From Halomonas dongshanensis (GTDB lineage Bacteria; Pseudomonadota; Gammaproteobacteria; Pseudomonadales; Halomonadaceae), in contig NZ_JAJISC010000005.1 of NCBI RefSeq assembly GCF_024790395.1, positions 186,001 to 250,000 of the forward strand: a DNA stretch of 64,000 nt. The letters run 5' to 3'. Position 1 is the first letter of the stretch. Each line of letters opens with the position of its first letter. Both the position numbers and the translations under genes were made by a program. The notes under the pieces were generated by a model. That model saw only the letters and a list, made by a program, of their open reading frames with translations. It ran no database searches and was not told where the DNA came from. Shown piece after piece: positions 9,344 through 19,294 of the stretch.

Positions 9344-10585
9344 ATGCTCGATCGTTTGCCTTTTCTGGTGGGGTTGCGCTACGTGCGCGCTAAACGCCGG
9401 AACCATTTTATCTCCTTCATCTCGCTTACCTCTATGCTCGGCTTGATGCTGGGTGTCGCGGTACTGATTCTCGTGCTCTCGGTCATGAACGGCTTCGACC
9501 GCGAACTGCGCACGCGTATCCTTGGCATGGTGCCGCATACCAAGATCGAGCAAAGTGGCGGCATGGTGGAGTGGGAGGCGCTCGCCGAGCAATTGGGCCA
9601 GCGCGAACACGTTATCGGCGTAGCACCCTTCGTTCAGCAGCAGGGTATGTTTTCAGCTGGCGGTCGTAATGAAGGGGCCATGGTGACTGGCATTCGCCCC
9701 GATTGGGAGCGTCAGGTCTCGATCATTGGCGATCACATGCGCGAAGGCTCGCTCGACGATCTCGAAGCGGGCTCATGGAACGTGGTATTGGGCTCTATTC
9801 TGGCGCGTCGTCTTGGTGTGGGCGTGGGAGATCGCGTGACCTTACTGGTGCCCGAAGCGTCGATTACGCCAGCGGGTGTCTTCCCTCGGCTCAAGCGTTT
9901 TACCGTAAGCGGCATCTTCAGCGTCGGCGCAGAACTCGATGCCAGCCTCGCCTACGCCCACATCGAAGACATGCAGACGCTGGCGCGCCTGGGTGACGGC
10001 GTGGGCGGATTGCGCCTGGAGCTCGACGACCTCTTCCTGGCGGGCCAAGTGACTCGCAGCATCATCGATGACTTGGGCCCCGGATACCGCGGTAATGACT
10101 GGACCTCGACCCAGGGCAACCTGTTCCAGGCGATCCAGATGGAGAAGCGCATGATCGCGCTGCTCTTGACGGTGATCGTCGCCGTAGCGGCGTTCAATAT
10201 CGTGTCGACCTTGGTGATGGTGGTGACCGACAAGCGTGCTGATATCGCCATCTTGCGTACCATCGGGGCGACGCCGCGCTCGATCATGGGCATCTTCATC
10301 GTTCAGGGGTTGGCCATCGGGGTGATCGGTATCGCCATTGGCGTGATCGCAGGCATTGCGCTGGCGTTGACGATTGCGGACATCATTGCCTTCGTCGAAT
10401 CCGTCTTCGGTATTCATTTCCTCGATGCGGGGGTCTACTTCGTTAGCGAATTGCCCTCGCAGCTGCTGTGGAGCGACGTGCGCGATATCGTCCTGGCCGC
10501 CTTCGGCCTGACCTTCCTTTCCACCCTCTATCCGGCCTGGCGAGCGGCACGTGTCCAGCCGGCGGATGTTCTGCGCTATGAGTGA
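9344..10585 (+). CDS. Lipoprotein-releasing ABC transporter permease (LolC/LolE/LolF family)
   Basis: A 413-residue FtsX-type permease of the Lol system, which extracts outer-membrane lipoproteins from the inner membrane and hands them to LolA. It has one membrane segment near the N-terminus (about 21-47, [20 protein letters not shown]), a large periplasmic domain, then three C-terminal segments including [23 protein letters not shown] written here in part, with the family motif [14 protein letters not shown]. Enterobacteria and pseudomonads carry two permeases, LolC and LolE; only one is seen here, directly followed by lolD, so it may be a homodimeric LolF or the partner may lie elsewhere. 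Shine-Dalgarno AAGGAA precedes the ATG. Confidence 0.9.
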   Translation: MLDRLPFLVGLRYVRAKRRNHFISFISLTSMLGLMLGVAVLILVLSVMNGFDRELRTRILGMVPHTKIEQSGGMVEWEALAEQLGQREHVIGVAPFVQQQGMFSAGGRNEGAMVTGIRPDWERQVSIIGDHMREGSLDDLEAGSWNVVLGSILARRLGVGVGDRVTLLVPEASITPAGVFPRLKRFTVSGIFSVGAELDASLAYAHIEDMQTLARLGDGVGGLRLELDDLFLAGQVTRSIIDDLGPGYRGNDWTSTQGNLFQAIQMEKRMIALLLTVIVAVAAFNIVSTLVMVVTDKRADIAILRTIGATPRSIMGIFIVQGLAIGVIGIAIGVIAGIALALTIADIIAFVESVFGIHFLDAGVYFVSELPSQLLWSDVRDIVLAAFGLTFLSTLYPAWRAARVQPADVLRYE

Positions 10586-11306
10586 GGCAGCCACGACCAT
10601 GACCGAATCTGCATCAGCTGCCAGCGTCATGCTGGACTGCCAGGACCTGACCCGTGTCTACAGCGAAGGACCGCAGGATCTGACCGTGCTCGACCGGCTT
10701 TCCCTCCAGGTGCACGCCGGTGAGCGTGTGGCCGTCGTGGGTAGCTCCGGCTCGGGTAAGACGACGCTATTGAACCTGCTTGGCGGCCTTGACCGGCCGA
10801 CGAGCGGGCGGGTGAACATCGGTGGCGAGTCGCTCGCGGCCCTCGACGAGGCGGCGCTTGGGCGCTTTCGTAATCGCTATATTGGCTTCGTCTATCAGTT
10901 CCACCACCTGCTGGCCGAATTCACCGCGCTCGAGAATGCGGCGCTGCCGCTGATCATTCGCGGCCAAGCCAAAAAAGTGGCTGAAAAACGGGCCATGGAG
11001 CTTTTGGAGCGCGTCGGTATGGCGCCACGTGCCCATCACAAGCCCGGTGAGCTTTCTGGCGGCGAGCGCCAGCGGGTGGCCATCGCGCGGGCGCTGGTCA
11101 CCGACCCAAGCCTAGTGCTGATGGACGAACCAACCGGCAACCTCGATCAAACCACGGCGGCTACGATTTTGGCGCTGATGGACGAACTGGCCAAGGCGAG
11201 CGCCTGCGCTTTCGTCATCGTGACCCACGACGTTGGTTTGGCGGCGCATCAGGATCGCGTGCTCAAGCTCGACGGCGGGCGGCTCTTGCCGCAGTCATTG
11301 GCTTGA
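10578..11306 (+). CDS. lolD: Lipoprotein-releasing ABC transporter ATPase LolD
   Basis: The ATPase of the Lol lipoprotein-release complex. The product is about 242 residues, with Walker [11 protein letters not shown], signature LSGGERQR, Walker [13 protein letters not shown] and the switch histidine in IVTHD. The start chosen ([11 protein letters not shown]) overlaps the permease stop by eight bases, suggesting translational coupling; MTESASAA at 10599 is an alternative, and the sequence before the ABC core ([12 protein letters not shown]) is not conserved enough to decide. It ends before a strong terminator. Confidence 0.93.
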   Translation: MSEAATTMTESASAASVMLDCQDLTRVYSEGPQDLTVLDRLSLQVHAGERVAVVGSSGSGKTTLLNLLGGLDRPTSGRVNIGGESLAALDEAALGRFRNRYIGFVYQFHHLLAEFTALENAALPLIIRGQAKKVAEKRAMELLERVGMAPRAHHKPGELSGGERQRVAIARALVTDPSLVLMDEPTGNLDQTTAATILALMDELAKASACAFVIVTHDVGLAAHQDRVLKLDGGRLLPQSLA

Positions 11307-11333
11307 TCTCTTGAACCTTTAGTCTCGGACCAG

Positions 11334-11371
11334 AAACACGAACGGCCGTCATTCGACGGCCGTTCGTGTTT
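11334..11371. terminator. Bidirectional terminator, lolD / DUF2062
   Basis: A 17-bp perfect stem (11334-11350 with 11355-11371, core ACGGCCGTC) closed by the loop ATTC, with A-rich and T-rich ends so that it can work in both directions. It sits between convergent genes. Confidence 0.9.
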
Positions 11372-11410
11372 CATTTCTAGTTTTTTCTTCTTTCGTCTTT
11401 TTTCTTACGC

Positions 11411-11968
11411 TTACTCGCAGTCATCGAACTGCGATTCGAGCCGTGCGCGCCGCTGCCGACGTTTTTGGCGGCGGCGTTTCCAGTTCTGCGAGATATGCCA
11501 GCGCCAGATGAGGCGAATGGCCACGTTGGCCACGACGGCCAGTACGATCGCGACGACGAGCGAACCCAGAAACAGCGGCGGCACAATGTCGTGCATCTGC
11601 TCGGCGATCCAACGTGTCGAAATGCGTGACGGCGCCTCGCGCACCGGCGAACCCATTAGCCACGTGCCCACGCGGTAGTTGCCATAGTAAATCAGTGGCA
11701 TAGTGAGGGGATTGGTGATCCATACCAAGCCGACCGATAGCGCCAGGTTGCAGCGGGTCAAACGCGCGCCGAGCGCGGCTACGACCATCTGGAAGGGGAT
11801 GGGCAGCATGGCGCAGAAGAGACCCACGCTAAAGGCGTTGGCCACCGTGCGGCGAGTGAGGAGCCAGAGTCCCGGATCGGCGATCAAGGGCGCCATGAAG
11901 CGCAGCGAGCGCTGGCGCTTCAAGGTATCGGGCCTGGGCATGTAGCGCTGTAAGAACCGGCGCGGCAT
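11411..11968 (-). CDS. DUF2062 membrane protein
   Basis: A 185-residue DUF2062 family protein of unknown function. N-terminal basic segment, then hydrophobic stretches ANAFSVGLFCAMLPIPFQMVVAA (about 43-65, only partly quoted elsewhere), CNLALSVGLVWITNPLTMP and FLGSLVVAIVLAVVANVAI, ending in a strongly basic tail (KRRRQKRRQRRAR). The NPLTMPLIYYGNYRVG motif is characteristic. It is convergent with lolD and divergent from comEC. No function can be assigned beyond inner-membrane location. Confidence 0.85.
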   Translation of the reverse strand: MPRRFLQRYMPRPDTLKRQRSLRFMAPLIADPGLWLLTRRTVANAFSVGLFCAMLPIPFQMVVAALGARLTRCNLALSVGLVWITNPLTMPLIYYGNYRVGTWLMGSPVREAPSRISTRWIAEQMHDIVPPLFLGSLVVAIVLAVVANVAIRLIWRWHISQNWKRRRQKRRQRRARLESQFDDCE

Positions 11969-12130
11969 GTCGGATACTCTTGGGTTCGAAGCTACCTATT
12001 ATCCATATAGCGCAGCGTCACGGCTATGGGGTAGGCGTGGTAGGGCGCCGTGATCATCATCCAAGAAGAGCGGTACGCACGAACGACCTATGCCATAACG
12101 ATAAACGTAATAATCAAAACAGGAGCGGAG

Positions 12131-14407
12131 GTGCGGGTAGGCGTTGCGCTACAGGTCGCTACGGCGGCCCTCATGGGAGCGGTAGTGGCCGCGTGGGAGC
12201 TCACCGCGCAGGCCGTGCCTGTGTTGTTGCTCATCGGGCTCTGGCTGGTGGCTGCGCGGCCGCGATGCTTGGTTACGCTGACGCTTTCGCTTGCCGCCTT
12301 TGGCGCCAGCTTATGGGCGATCGAAACCCAGCGCCACGCCGCCCTACCCGAAGGGCTGATCGGTACCGATCTTGCCGTCCAGGCGCGCGTAGAGAGCATG
12401 CAGGCGTCCGACGGTGCCACGCGGCTACTGCTCTCGGTCAACGCCTGCCAAGCTCCCGTATCGCTGCCAAGCTGTGAGCGGCTCACGCGTGTGCGGGTCA
12501 GCGCATATGATCCCATTGCCGCCGCGCCCGGCGAGCAGTGGGCATTGACGCTACGCCTGCGCCCGCCCCATGGCTTTGCCAATCCGGGAGCTTTCGATTA
12601 TGCGCGCTGGCTGTGGCGCGAGGGTATTCAGGCCACGGGATACGTGCGCGCTTCGCCTGCACCCGTTCGGCTTGACGCGGCGCGCGCTACGCCGCGTCAG
12701 TGGGCGCTTGAGTGGCTAATGACACGCTCCATCGACGATACTACCCGCCGCTGGTTGGCGGCGCTCACCCTGGGTGAGAGCGCCGCTCTCGACCAGGAGG
12801 ATTGGACACTCCTCAACTCAAGCGGTACGACCCATCTGGCGGTAATTTCGGGGCTCCATGTGGGATTGGTGACGTCGCTTGCGCTGGTGCTATTGCGGAC
12901 GCTGGCACGGGTCATCAATCCACGCGATTGGCGCTTGCGTCTCTGGCCCTGGCTGGGGGCGGGCGGAGTCGCCATTGGCTATGCGGCACTGGCCGGTATG
13001 GGGCCACCGGCCATGCGCGCCATGGTGATGTCGTTGGTGGCGCTGTGGGTGCTTAGCGGGCGCCACGCGCCGGGCGCTTGGCAGGCGTGGTGGTTGGCGC
13101 TTGCGCTAGTGGTGGTGTTCGACCCGCTTGCGCTATGGCGCCCAGGGCTCTGGCTCTCCTTTCTTGCCGTGGCCTGGCTCATCGTCATTTGGCAGGGGCG
13201 CGCGCGGCCGAGCGGCTGGCGTGGCTGGTGCTGGGCGCTCGTTAGATCACAGTGTTTGCTGGCGCCGATTATGGCGGCGGCGGTGCTGCTGGCGTTTGGG
13301 CGCGTAGCGCCGGCGGCGCCCTTGATAAATTTGGTGGCGGTACCTTACGTCAGCTCGATCATGGTGCCCTTGGCGTTGCTAGGCTGGCTGCTGGCGCCCG
13401 TGCCGTTAGTGGGCGAGGGTATTTGGTGGCTTTTCGGTGAGGCGCTTTCACTATTCATGTGGGCGCTCGAGGTGACCGTGGCGCAGTGGCCGCTGTGGGA
13501 ACCGGCGCCTTGGCTAACGTATCCGTTGGCCTGTGCGCTCGTGCTTCTGGCGTTGGCCTGGGGGCTTCCCGGCGTGCCTGGGTGGCTACGCCTGGCGCCT
13601 GTGGTGCTGCTGGCGCTGTCGCCTCTCTGGCGGGAGGCGCCCTCTGAGCCTAAAACGCTGCAGGTGACGGTGCACGATATCGGTCAGGGCCAACTGGTGG
13701 AGCTGCGTCTGGACGACTACCGCCTGCTTTACGACACCGGCCCGCGCTTTCGCAGCGGCTTCATGCCGCTCTCTACGCTTTGGCCTCCGGGTCAGCACTT
13801 TGATCGAGTCATCGTCAGCCACGCCGATATCGATCATGCCGGGGGCATTGCCGCACTCGTCGAGGCGCATCAGGTGGCGGCGTGGAGCGCTCCGGAAAAC
13901 GAGCCGCTAGCGGTCGAGTTCGAGGCGTGTCGACGCGGCGATAGCTGGCGCGTCGGCGCCGCCGAGTTCCGTTTTCTCTGGCCAGGAGCGGGCCACGAGG
14001 CGCTTTCGGCCAACGATCGCTCGTGTGTGTTGCTAGTACAGTTTGGCGAGCACCGCATTCTCATCACCGGCGACGTTGGGCATGACATCGAGCGGCGTTT
14101 TTTGCTCGACGTCGACGCCCCCGTGAGCTTGCTGGTCGCCGGGCATCACGGCAGTGCCACCAGCTCCGGGGTGCAGTTCGTGCGTTCGCTTGCGCCTGAG
14201 CACGTGGTCTTCAGCGCCGGACGCTACAACGCTTTTGGGCATCCAGTGGATAGCGTGGTGCGCCGCTTTCGCCACCAGGGAAGCTGTTTATGGAGCACCG
14301 CCTACGAGGGCGCCGTACGTTTTCGCTATCGCCTGAGCGAGCCAGTTGCCATTAGCAGCCAACGGCCGGTCCCGGGGCTTGATCGGTGTCGGCCACCGCC
14401 GCCTTGA
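12131..14407 (+). CDS. comEC: DNA internalization-related competence protein ComEC/Rec2
   Basis: ComEC forms the inner-membrane channel for single-stranded DNA in natural transformation. The protein of about 758 residues has an N-terminal membrane/OB region, the Competence domain with many membrane segments (SSGTTHLAVISGLHVGL is the family signature), and a C-terminal metallo-beta-lactamase-like domain with VSHADIDHAGG, ITGDVGHD and VAGHHGSATSS. I chose the GTG at 12131 because AGGAG lies five bases upstream; an open frame starts 27 codons earlier without similarity. It is first of a run with msbA-lpxK-Trm112-kdsB-murB. Whether the cell is transformable cannot be told from this window. Confidence 0.9.
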   Translation: MRVGVALQVATAALMGAVVAAWELTAQAVPVLLLIGLWLVAARPRCLVTLTLSLAAFGASLWAIETQRHAALPEGLIGTDLAVQARVESMQASDGATRLLLSVNACQAPVSLPSCERLTRVRVSAYDPIAAAPGEQWALTLRLRPPHGFANPGAFDYARWLWREGIQATGYVRASPAPVRLDAARATPRQWALEWLMTRSIDDTTRRWLAALTLGESAALDQEDWTLLNSSGTTHLAVISGLHVGLVTSLALVLLRTLARVINPRDWRLRLWPWLGAGGVAIGYAALAGMGPPAMRAMVMSLVALWVLSGRHAPGAWQAWWLALALVVVFDPLALWRPGLWLSFLAVAWLIVIWQGRARPSGWRGWCWALVRSQCLLAPIMAAAVLLAFGRVAPAAPLINLVAVPYVSSIMVPLALLGWLLAPVPLVGEGIWWLFGEALSLFMWALEVTVAQWPLWEPAPWLTYPLACALVLLALAWGLPGVPGWLRLAPVVLLALSPLWREAPSEPKTLQVTVHDIGQGQLVELRLDDYRLLYDTGPRFRSGFMPLSTLWPPGQHFDRVIVSHADIDHAGGIAALVEAHQVAAWSAPENEPLAVEFEACRRGDSWRVGAAEFRFLWPGAGHEALSANDRSCVLLVQFGEHRILITGDVGHDIERRFLLDVDAPVSLLVAGHHGSATSSGVQFVRSLAPEHVVFSAGRYNAFGHPVDSVVRRFRHQGSCLWSTAYEGAVRFRYRLSEPVAISSQRPVPGLDRCRPPPP

Positions 14408-14448
14408 GGTAGAATCGCGTCCACTGCACACCACTGCCAGGAGCTCGT

Positions 14449-16185
14449 GTGACTGATTCAGGTTGGGTTCTCTATAAGCGCCTTCTGGGCTACGTCAAAC
14501 CCTACTGGCGCGCCTTTGCCTTGGCGATCGTCGGTTTTGCCGTTTACGCCGCTTCCAGCACAGCGCTTGCCGAGCTGATGAAGCAGTTGATCGACGGTAT
14601 TCAGAACCCCGATGCCAGCTTTCGCCTGTTCTTGCCGCTGTTCGTGGTGTTGATGTTCGGCGCTCGGGGTCTCGGTACTTTCTTGAGTACCTACTACATG
14701 GCCCTCGTCGGGCGCTCGGTAGTACATACGCTACGCTGCGACGTTTTCTCTCACATGCTGCATTTGCCAGGGCGCTTTTTCGATAATCACTCCAGCGGCC
14801 ACTTGGTCTCCCGGGTGACCTATCACGTCGAGCAGGTGGCCGGTGCGGCCACCAATGCGGTGACCGTACTGATGCGCGAGGGGCTCTTCGTCGTGGGGTT
14901 AATGGCGTATCTGCTCTGGACCAACTGGCTACTGACGCTGCTGTTCTTCGCCATTACGCCGCTCATCGCGGGGGTTGTCAGCTACGTCAGCAAGCGCTTT
15001 CGGCGTATCTCCAAGCGCATCCAAAGCTCGATGGGCGATGTCACCCACGTGGCTTCCGAGGCGCTTTCTGGCTATCGCGTGGTGCGTACGCACAATGCCG
15101 AGGCTTTCGAGAAGGCGCGGTTCGAACGCGTCAGTGAAGAGAACCGCCGCCAGAGTATGAAAGAGGCGATGACCAAGGCCGTCAGCTCGCCGGTCATTCT
15201 CATGCTGGTCGCTATCTCCATGGCGCTACTGGTGTGGCTTGCCATGGCCCCAGCGCTGATGGCCAATATGACTCCCGGCGAGTTCGTGGCCTTCATCACC
15301 GCAGCGGCGCTGATGGTCAAGCCGGTGCGCCAGCTGACCGAGATCAATAGCGATATTCAGAAAGGGATAGCGGCCGCCGCCGAGCTTTTCGGCCTGCTGG
15401 ACACCGAGGCCGAGAAGGACGAAGGCCGCTTCGTCGCCGAGCGCATTCAAGGTCGGATTCACTTTAACGACGTGGCGTTCCGCTACGGCGCAGACCAAGT
15501 CGATGTGCTGCGCCACATCGATCTGCGCGTGGCACCGGGCGAAATGGTCGCCATCGTTGGCCGCTCGGGTAGCGGTAAATCGACGCTGGTCAGTCTGCTG
15601 CCGCGCTTCTACACAGCAAGCGCAGGTACTATTACCCTGGATGGGACTCCTCTCAATGAGTACGCCCTGGGGCCGCTGCGGCGCCAGATTGCGCTGGTCT
15701 CTCAGCAGGTCACGCTGTTCAATACCACCATCGCCGAGAACATCGCCTACGGCGCTGACGAAGTCGATCTCGACGCCGTCAAAGCTGCGGCCAAGGCCGC
15801 CTATGCCCACGAATTCATCGAAAAACTGCCCGATGGCTACGCCACCAAGGTAGGTGAGAACGGGGTCATGCTCTCCGGTGGTCAGCGTCAGCGCTTAGCG
15901 ATTGCCCGGGCGATCTTCAAAGACGCCCCGTTGATCATTCTCGACGAGGCCACCTCGGCGCTGGACAGCGAGTCCGAGCGCTACATTCAACAGGCACTAG
16001 AGAGCGTTTGTGAGGGGCGCACCACCCTGGTCATCGCTCACCGTCTCTCGACCATCGAGAAGGCCGATCGCATCGTGGTGATGGAGCAGGGGCGTATCGT
16101 CGAAGAGGGAACGCACGCGGCGCTTCTGGCAGCCGGTGGCGCGTACGCTGCGCTGCATCAGCTGCAGTTTCAGGAGAGCGAGTGA
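14449..16185 (+). CDS. msbA: Lipid A export permease/ATPase MsbA
   Basis: A half-size ABC exporter that flips core-lipid A across the inner membrane. At 578 residues it has the normal length: six membrane helices in about the first 320 residues, then the nucleotide-binding domain with Walker A GRSGSGKSTL, Q-loop, signature LSGGQRQRLAIARA, Walker B LIILDEATSALD and the H-loop VIAHRLSTI. The GTG start follows AGGAGCTC. It overlaps lpxK by four bases, so the two are translationally coupled, as in E. coli. Confidence 0.97.
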   Translation: MTDSGWVLYKRLLGYVKPYWRAFALAIVGFAVYAASSTALAELMKQLIDGIQNPDASFRLFLPLFVVLMFGARGLGTFLSTYYMALVGRSVVHTLRCDVFSHMLHLPGRFFDNHSSGHLVSRVTYHVEQVAGAATNAVTVLMREGLFVVGLMAYLLWTNWLLTLLFFAITPLIAGVVSYVSKRFRRISKRIQSSMGDVTHVASEALSGYRVVRTHNAEAFEKARFERVSEENRRQSMKEAMTKAVSSPVILMLVAISMALLVWLAMAPALMANMTPGEFVAFITAAALMVKPVRQLTEINSDIQKGIAAAAELFGLLDTEAEKDEGRFVAERIQGRIHFNDVAFRYGADQVDVLRHIDLRVAPGEMVAIVGRSGSGKSTLVSLLPRFYTASAGTITLDGTPLNEYALGPLRRQIALVSQQVTLFNTTIAENIAYGADEVDLDAVKAAAKAAYAHEFIEKLPDGYATKVGENGVMLSGGQRQRLAIARAIFKDAPLIILDEATSALDSESERYIQQALESVCEGRTTLVIAHRLSTIEKADRIVVMEQGRIVEEGTHAALLAAGGAYAALHQLQFQESE

Positions 16186-17210
16186 GCCTCGGCGAGCGTT
16201 GGCTCAAGGGCGCCTACGCGGGTAGCCCTTGGCTTTGGCCGTTAGCCCCGCTCGGTGCGCTCTATGCGCGTATCATGCAGGCGCGCGCGCGCGCCTACGC
16301 CGATGGGCGCAAGCCGCGAACCACACTCTCCGTTCCCGTCATCGTGGTGGGCAACATCACCCTGGGTGGCACCGGTAAGTCGCCGTTGGTGGCCTGGCTC
16401 GTGCGCTGGCTTGCCGCGCGCGGCTATACCCCTGGGATCGTTACCCGTGGCTATGGGGGCAAGGCGCCGCACTATCCGCTTATGGTGACACCGCAAACGC
16501 CAACGACGCAAAGCGGTGACGAGCCGGTGATGCTGGCACAGCAAACCGGCGTACCGGTGGTCGCCGACCCCGAGCGTGGGCGCGGTGCTAAGGCGCTGGT
16601 GGCGATGGGCTGCGATATCGTCGTCAGTGACGATGGCTTGCAGCATCTGGCGCTCGATCGGGATATCGAGCTCGTGGTGATCGACGGCGCCAGGGGGCTG
16701 GGTAACGGGCGCTGCCTGCCCGCGGGGCCGCTGCGCGAACCGGCGTCGCGCCTAGCGACGGTCGACCGAGTGATCGTTAACGGTGACGATGCGTCTAGAG
16801 AGTCTGGTAAGGCGCCGCAGGCAACGACCATGCGCCTTCGCCCCATTGGCTGGTGGCGCTTGGCCGATGGCGAGCGTTTACCGCTTGCGCCACTGCCGTT
16901 TGCGCTGCCAGTGCATGGGGTGGCGGGCATTGGTAACCCAGGGCGATTTTTCGCGACCTTGGAGGCTTTGGGCGTGCAGGGTCAGTGGCACGCCTTCGCC
17001 GACCATCACGCCTTTGGCGCAGAGGATCTACACTTTGCCGAACCGCGGCCGATCGTGATGACGGCCAAGGACGCGGTGAAGTGTCAAAAAGCGGTGCCAG
17101 CCGACAGCTGGGCGCTGGACGTGGAAGCGGTGCTTCCATCCGAATTCGAAGAGTGGCTGGCAACGCGATTGTCGGCCCTGGCGCGTGACGAGGAGAACGA
17201 CCATGGATAA
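16182..17210 (+). CDS. lpxK: Tetraacyldisaccharide 4'-kinase LpxK
   Basis: LpxK phosphorylates the 4' position of the lipid A disaccharide at the inner face of the membrane. The 342-residue protein has an N-terminal hydrophobic patch, the P-loop [12 protein letters not shown], the family motifs TRGYGG and GDEPVMLA, and [20 protein letters not shown]. The GTG start overlaps the msbA stop, and the C-terminus overlaps the next small gene by eight bases, consistent with a tightly coupled operon. Confidence 0.96.
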   Translation: MSLGERWLKGAYAGSPWLWPLAPLGALYARIMQARARAYADGRKPRTTLSVPVIVVGNITLGGTGKSPLVAWLVRWLAARGYTPGIVTRGYGGKAPHYPLMVTPQTPTTQSGDEPVMLAQQTGVPVVADPERGRGAKALVAMGCDIVVSDDGLQHLALDRDIELVVIDGARGLGNGRCLPAGPLREPASRLATVDRVIVNGDDASRESGKAPQATTMRLRPIGWWRLADGERLPLAPLPFALPVHGVAGIGNPGRFFATLEALGVQGQWHAFADHHAFGAEDLHFAEPRPIVMTAKDAVKCQKAVPADSWALDVEAVLPSEFEEWLATRLSALARDEENDHG

Positions 17211-17412
17211 AGAGTTGCTGGCAATGCTGGTATGTCCGGTGAGCAAGAGCAAGCTTGAATACGACGCCAAGGCGCAGGAGCTGCTCTGCTACGTCGAAGG
17301 GCTCGCTTACCCCATTCGTGAGGGTATCCCGGTCATGCTGCCCGAAGAGGCGCGGGTAATGAGTGCCGACGAGAAGCTGCGTACCTCACCAGGCCGCACG
17401 GGGGAGGTGTAA
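17203..17412 (+). CDS. Trm112 family protein (YcaR-like)
   Basis: A 69-residue Trm112/YcaR family protein with the N-terminal [16 protein letters not shown] and the central [17 protein letters not shown] hallmark. In eukaryotes and archaea Trm112 activates methyltransferases; the role of the bacterial protein is not settled. Only one cysteine (CP) of the usual zinc pair is clear, and a second lies in LLCYVEG. The ATG at 17203 is preceded by GAGGAG. It sits between lpxK and kdsB as in many gammaproteobacteria, with one-base overlap to kdsB. Confidence 0.9.
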   Translation: MDKELLAMLVCPVSKSKLEYDAKAQELLCYVEGLAYPIREGIPVMLPEEARVMSADEKLRTSPGRTGEV

Positions 17413-18179
17413 TGGGGGCGACGTTCGTTGCCGTCATCCCGGCACGCTTTGGATCGACGCGTCTACCGGGCAAACCGCTTTTGGATATCGCCGGTGAGCC
17501 GATGGTGGCGCACGTTTGGCGCCGTGCCAAGCAAAGCGCGGCCAGCCGTGTGGTCATCGCCACCGACGATAGCCGTATCCAAGCGGCGATGGAGGCGCTG
17601 GGCGCCGACGTAGTGATGACGCGTGCCGCTCACCCCTCGGGCACCGATCGTCTAGCCGAGGTGGCCGAAAAGCTGGCGCTGCCCGACGAGACGCTGGTGG
17701 TCAACGTTCAGGGCGATGAGCCGCTGATTCCGCCCGCGCTGATCAACCAAGTCGCCGAGCGGCTGGCCGATGACGAGGGCGCTTCCATCGCCACGTTGGC
17801 CGAGTCGATCAGTGACGTCGAGACGCTGTTCAATCCTAACGTGGTCAAGGTAGTGCGCCGCTTTGACGGCCGCGCGCTCTACTTCTCGCGCGCGCCGATT
17901 CCCTGGGATCGCGAACGTTTTGCGGCGCAGCCTGCCCTGCTCGAGACCGACGCGTGGCTACGTCACATTGGTATCTACGCCTACCGGGCGAGTTTTCTCT
18001 ACGCCTATCGCGACTGGCCCCCGGCCACGCTCGAACAGCTTGAGCAGCTCGAACAGCTACGCGCGCTGCAGCACGGGCACGCCATTCAGGTGGCGTTGGC
18101 GTGTGAGGCGAACCCGGCGGGTGTCGATACCGCTGGGGATCTCGAACGCGTGCGCGCCTATATCGATAGGACGCAGTGA
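17412..18179 (+). CDS. kdsB: 3-deoxy-manno-octulosonate cytidylyltransferase KdsB
   Basis: KdsB activates Kdo as CMP-Kdo for lipopolysaccharide core synthesis. The 255-residue product shows the nucleotide-binding motif [16 protein letters not shown] at residues 7-22, [22 protein letters not shown] and [14 protein letters not shown] Leu-Glu-Gln triplet repeat near residue 205 ([14 protein letters not shown]) is slightly more regular than usual for the family but occupies the normal helix. It abuts the Trm112 gene and overlaps murB. Confidence 0.97.
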   Translation: MGATFVAVIPARFGSTRLPGKPLLDIAGEPMVAHVWRRAKQSAASRVVIATDDSRIQAAMEALGADVVMTRAAHPSGTDRLAEVAEKLALPDETLVVNVQGDEPLIPPALINQVAERLADDEGASIATLAESISDVETLFNPNVVKVVRRFDGRALYFSRAPIPWDRERFAAQPALLETDAWLRHIGIYAYRASFLYAYRDWPPATLEQLEQLEQLRALQHGHAIQVALACEANPAGVDTAGDLERVRAYIDRTQ

Positions 18180-19204
18180 GTATGGCGCATGCATTGACCC
18201 TGGCAGCCATCGAGCACCGGGCCGATCTTAGCCGGGCCAATACGCTGCGGCTGCCCTGCATTGCCGAACACGCCGCCGCGCCGACCACCTTAAGCGAAGT
18301 GCGCGAGCTACTGGCGCTGGCTCGCGCGCGGCGCTGGCCGGTGACCGTGCTGGGAGGGGGCAGTAACGTCTTGCTGCCGCCGGTGCTCGAAGGTTTGGTC
18401 CTGCGCCCAGCGCTCTGCCAGTGGTGGGGGCGCTGCGAGGGCGATACGCTGGCGCTTCACGTGGGGGCGGGCGTCAACTGGCATCAGCTCGTCATGGCCA
18501 CGGCTGCGCGGGGGCTTTGGGGTATCGAGAACCTGGCGCTGATTCCTGGGGAGTGCGGTGCCGCGCCGGTGCAGAACATTGGCGCCTACGGGGTTGAGCT
18601 TGGTGATGTGCTGGAAGCAGTGCAGGTGGTCGATCGTGCCAGTGGTCGCGTGCAGTGGCTGTCGGCGCGCGAGTGCATGCTGGGCTATCGCGATAGCATC
18701 TTCAAGGGGGCGCTTGAAGGCCAGGTGGTGATTACCCAACTGGTGCTGCGTCTCTCACGGCGGGCGCGACCGGTGCTGAGCTATGGTGACCTTGCTGCGC
18801 GCGTAGGCGCAAACCCGACACCGCTGGCAGTCGCCGAGGCGGTGTGCGCCATTCGGCGCGCCAAGCTGCCCGATCCCGCGGTACTTGCCAACGCGGGCAG
18901 CTTTTTCAAGAATCCCATCGTCAGCGCCGGGCTGGCCCAGCCACTATTGGCACGCCATGCGCAGATGCCCCACTTCCCGCAGCCCGATGGCCGCGTCAAG
19001 CTGGCAGCCGGCTGGCTAATCGACCAGTGTGGTTGGAAGGGCAGGCGTGATGGCGCTTTTGGCGTGCATGCCCAGCAGGCGCTGGTCGTGGTGCACGATG
19101 GGCAGGGTAGCCGTGAAGAGCTGATGCGCTTTGCCAACGCCATCGTGGCCGATGTAAAGGCGCGTTTTGGTGTCACGCTGGAGCCCGAGCCACGCTGGCT
19201 CTAA
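18176..19204 (+). CDS. murB: UDP-N-acetylenolpyruvoylglucosamine reductase MurB
   Basis: The FAD enzyme that reduces UDP-GlcNAc-enolpyruvate to UDP-MurNAc in peptidoglycan synthesis. 342 residues, with [10 protein letters not shown] (FAD binding), the long type I insertion, [22 protein letters not shown], the catalytic serine in NAGSFFKNP and a C-terminal EPEPRWL. The GTG at 18176 overlaps the kdsB stop (GTGAG); ATG at 18182 is an alternative start. Last gene of the comEC-murB run, closed by a very strong terminator. Confidence 0.96.
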   Translation: MSMAHALTLAAIEHRADLSRANTLRLPCIAEHAAAPTTLSEVRELLALARARRWPVTVLGGGSNVLLPPVLEGLVLRPALCQWWGRCEGDTLALHVGAGVNWHQLVMATAARGLWGIENLALIPGECGAAPVQNIGAYGVELGDVLEAVQVVDRASGRVQWLSARECMLGYRDSIFKGALEGQVVITQLVLRLSRRARPVLSYGDLAARVGANPTPLAVAEAVCAIRRAKLPDPAVLANAGSFFKNPIVSAGLAQPLLARHAQMPHFPQPDGRVKLAAGWLIDQCGWKGRRDGAFGVHAQQALVVVHDGQGSREELMRFANAIVADVKARFGVTLEPEPRWL

Positions 19205-19244
19205 AAGAAAAGCGAAAGAAGAGCCCGCCGCCTGAGCTAGCCAT

Positions 19245-19280
19245 AAAAAACCCCCGCGACCGTGGTCGCGGGGGTTTTTT
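19245..19280. terminator. Strong bidirectional terminator, murB / rne
   Basis: A 16-bp perfect stem: A6, then CCCCCGCGAC (19251-19260), loop CGTG, GTCGCGGGGG and T6. The GC core and U-tracts in both directions fit termination of the convergent murB and rne genes. Confidence 0.95.
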
Positions 19281-19294
19281 GCCTAGCGTCTGCC

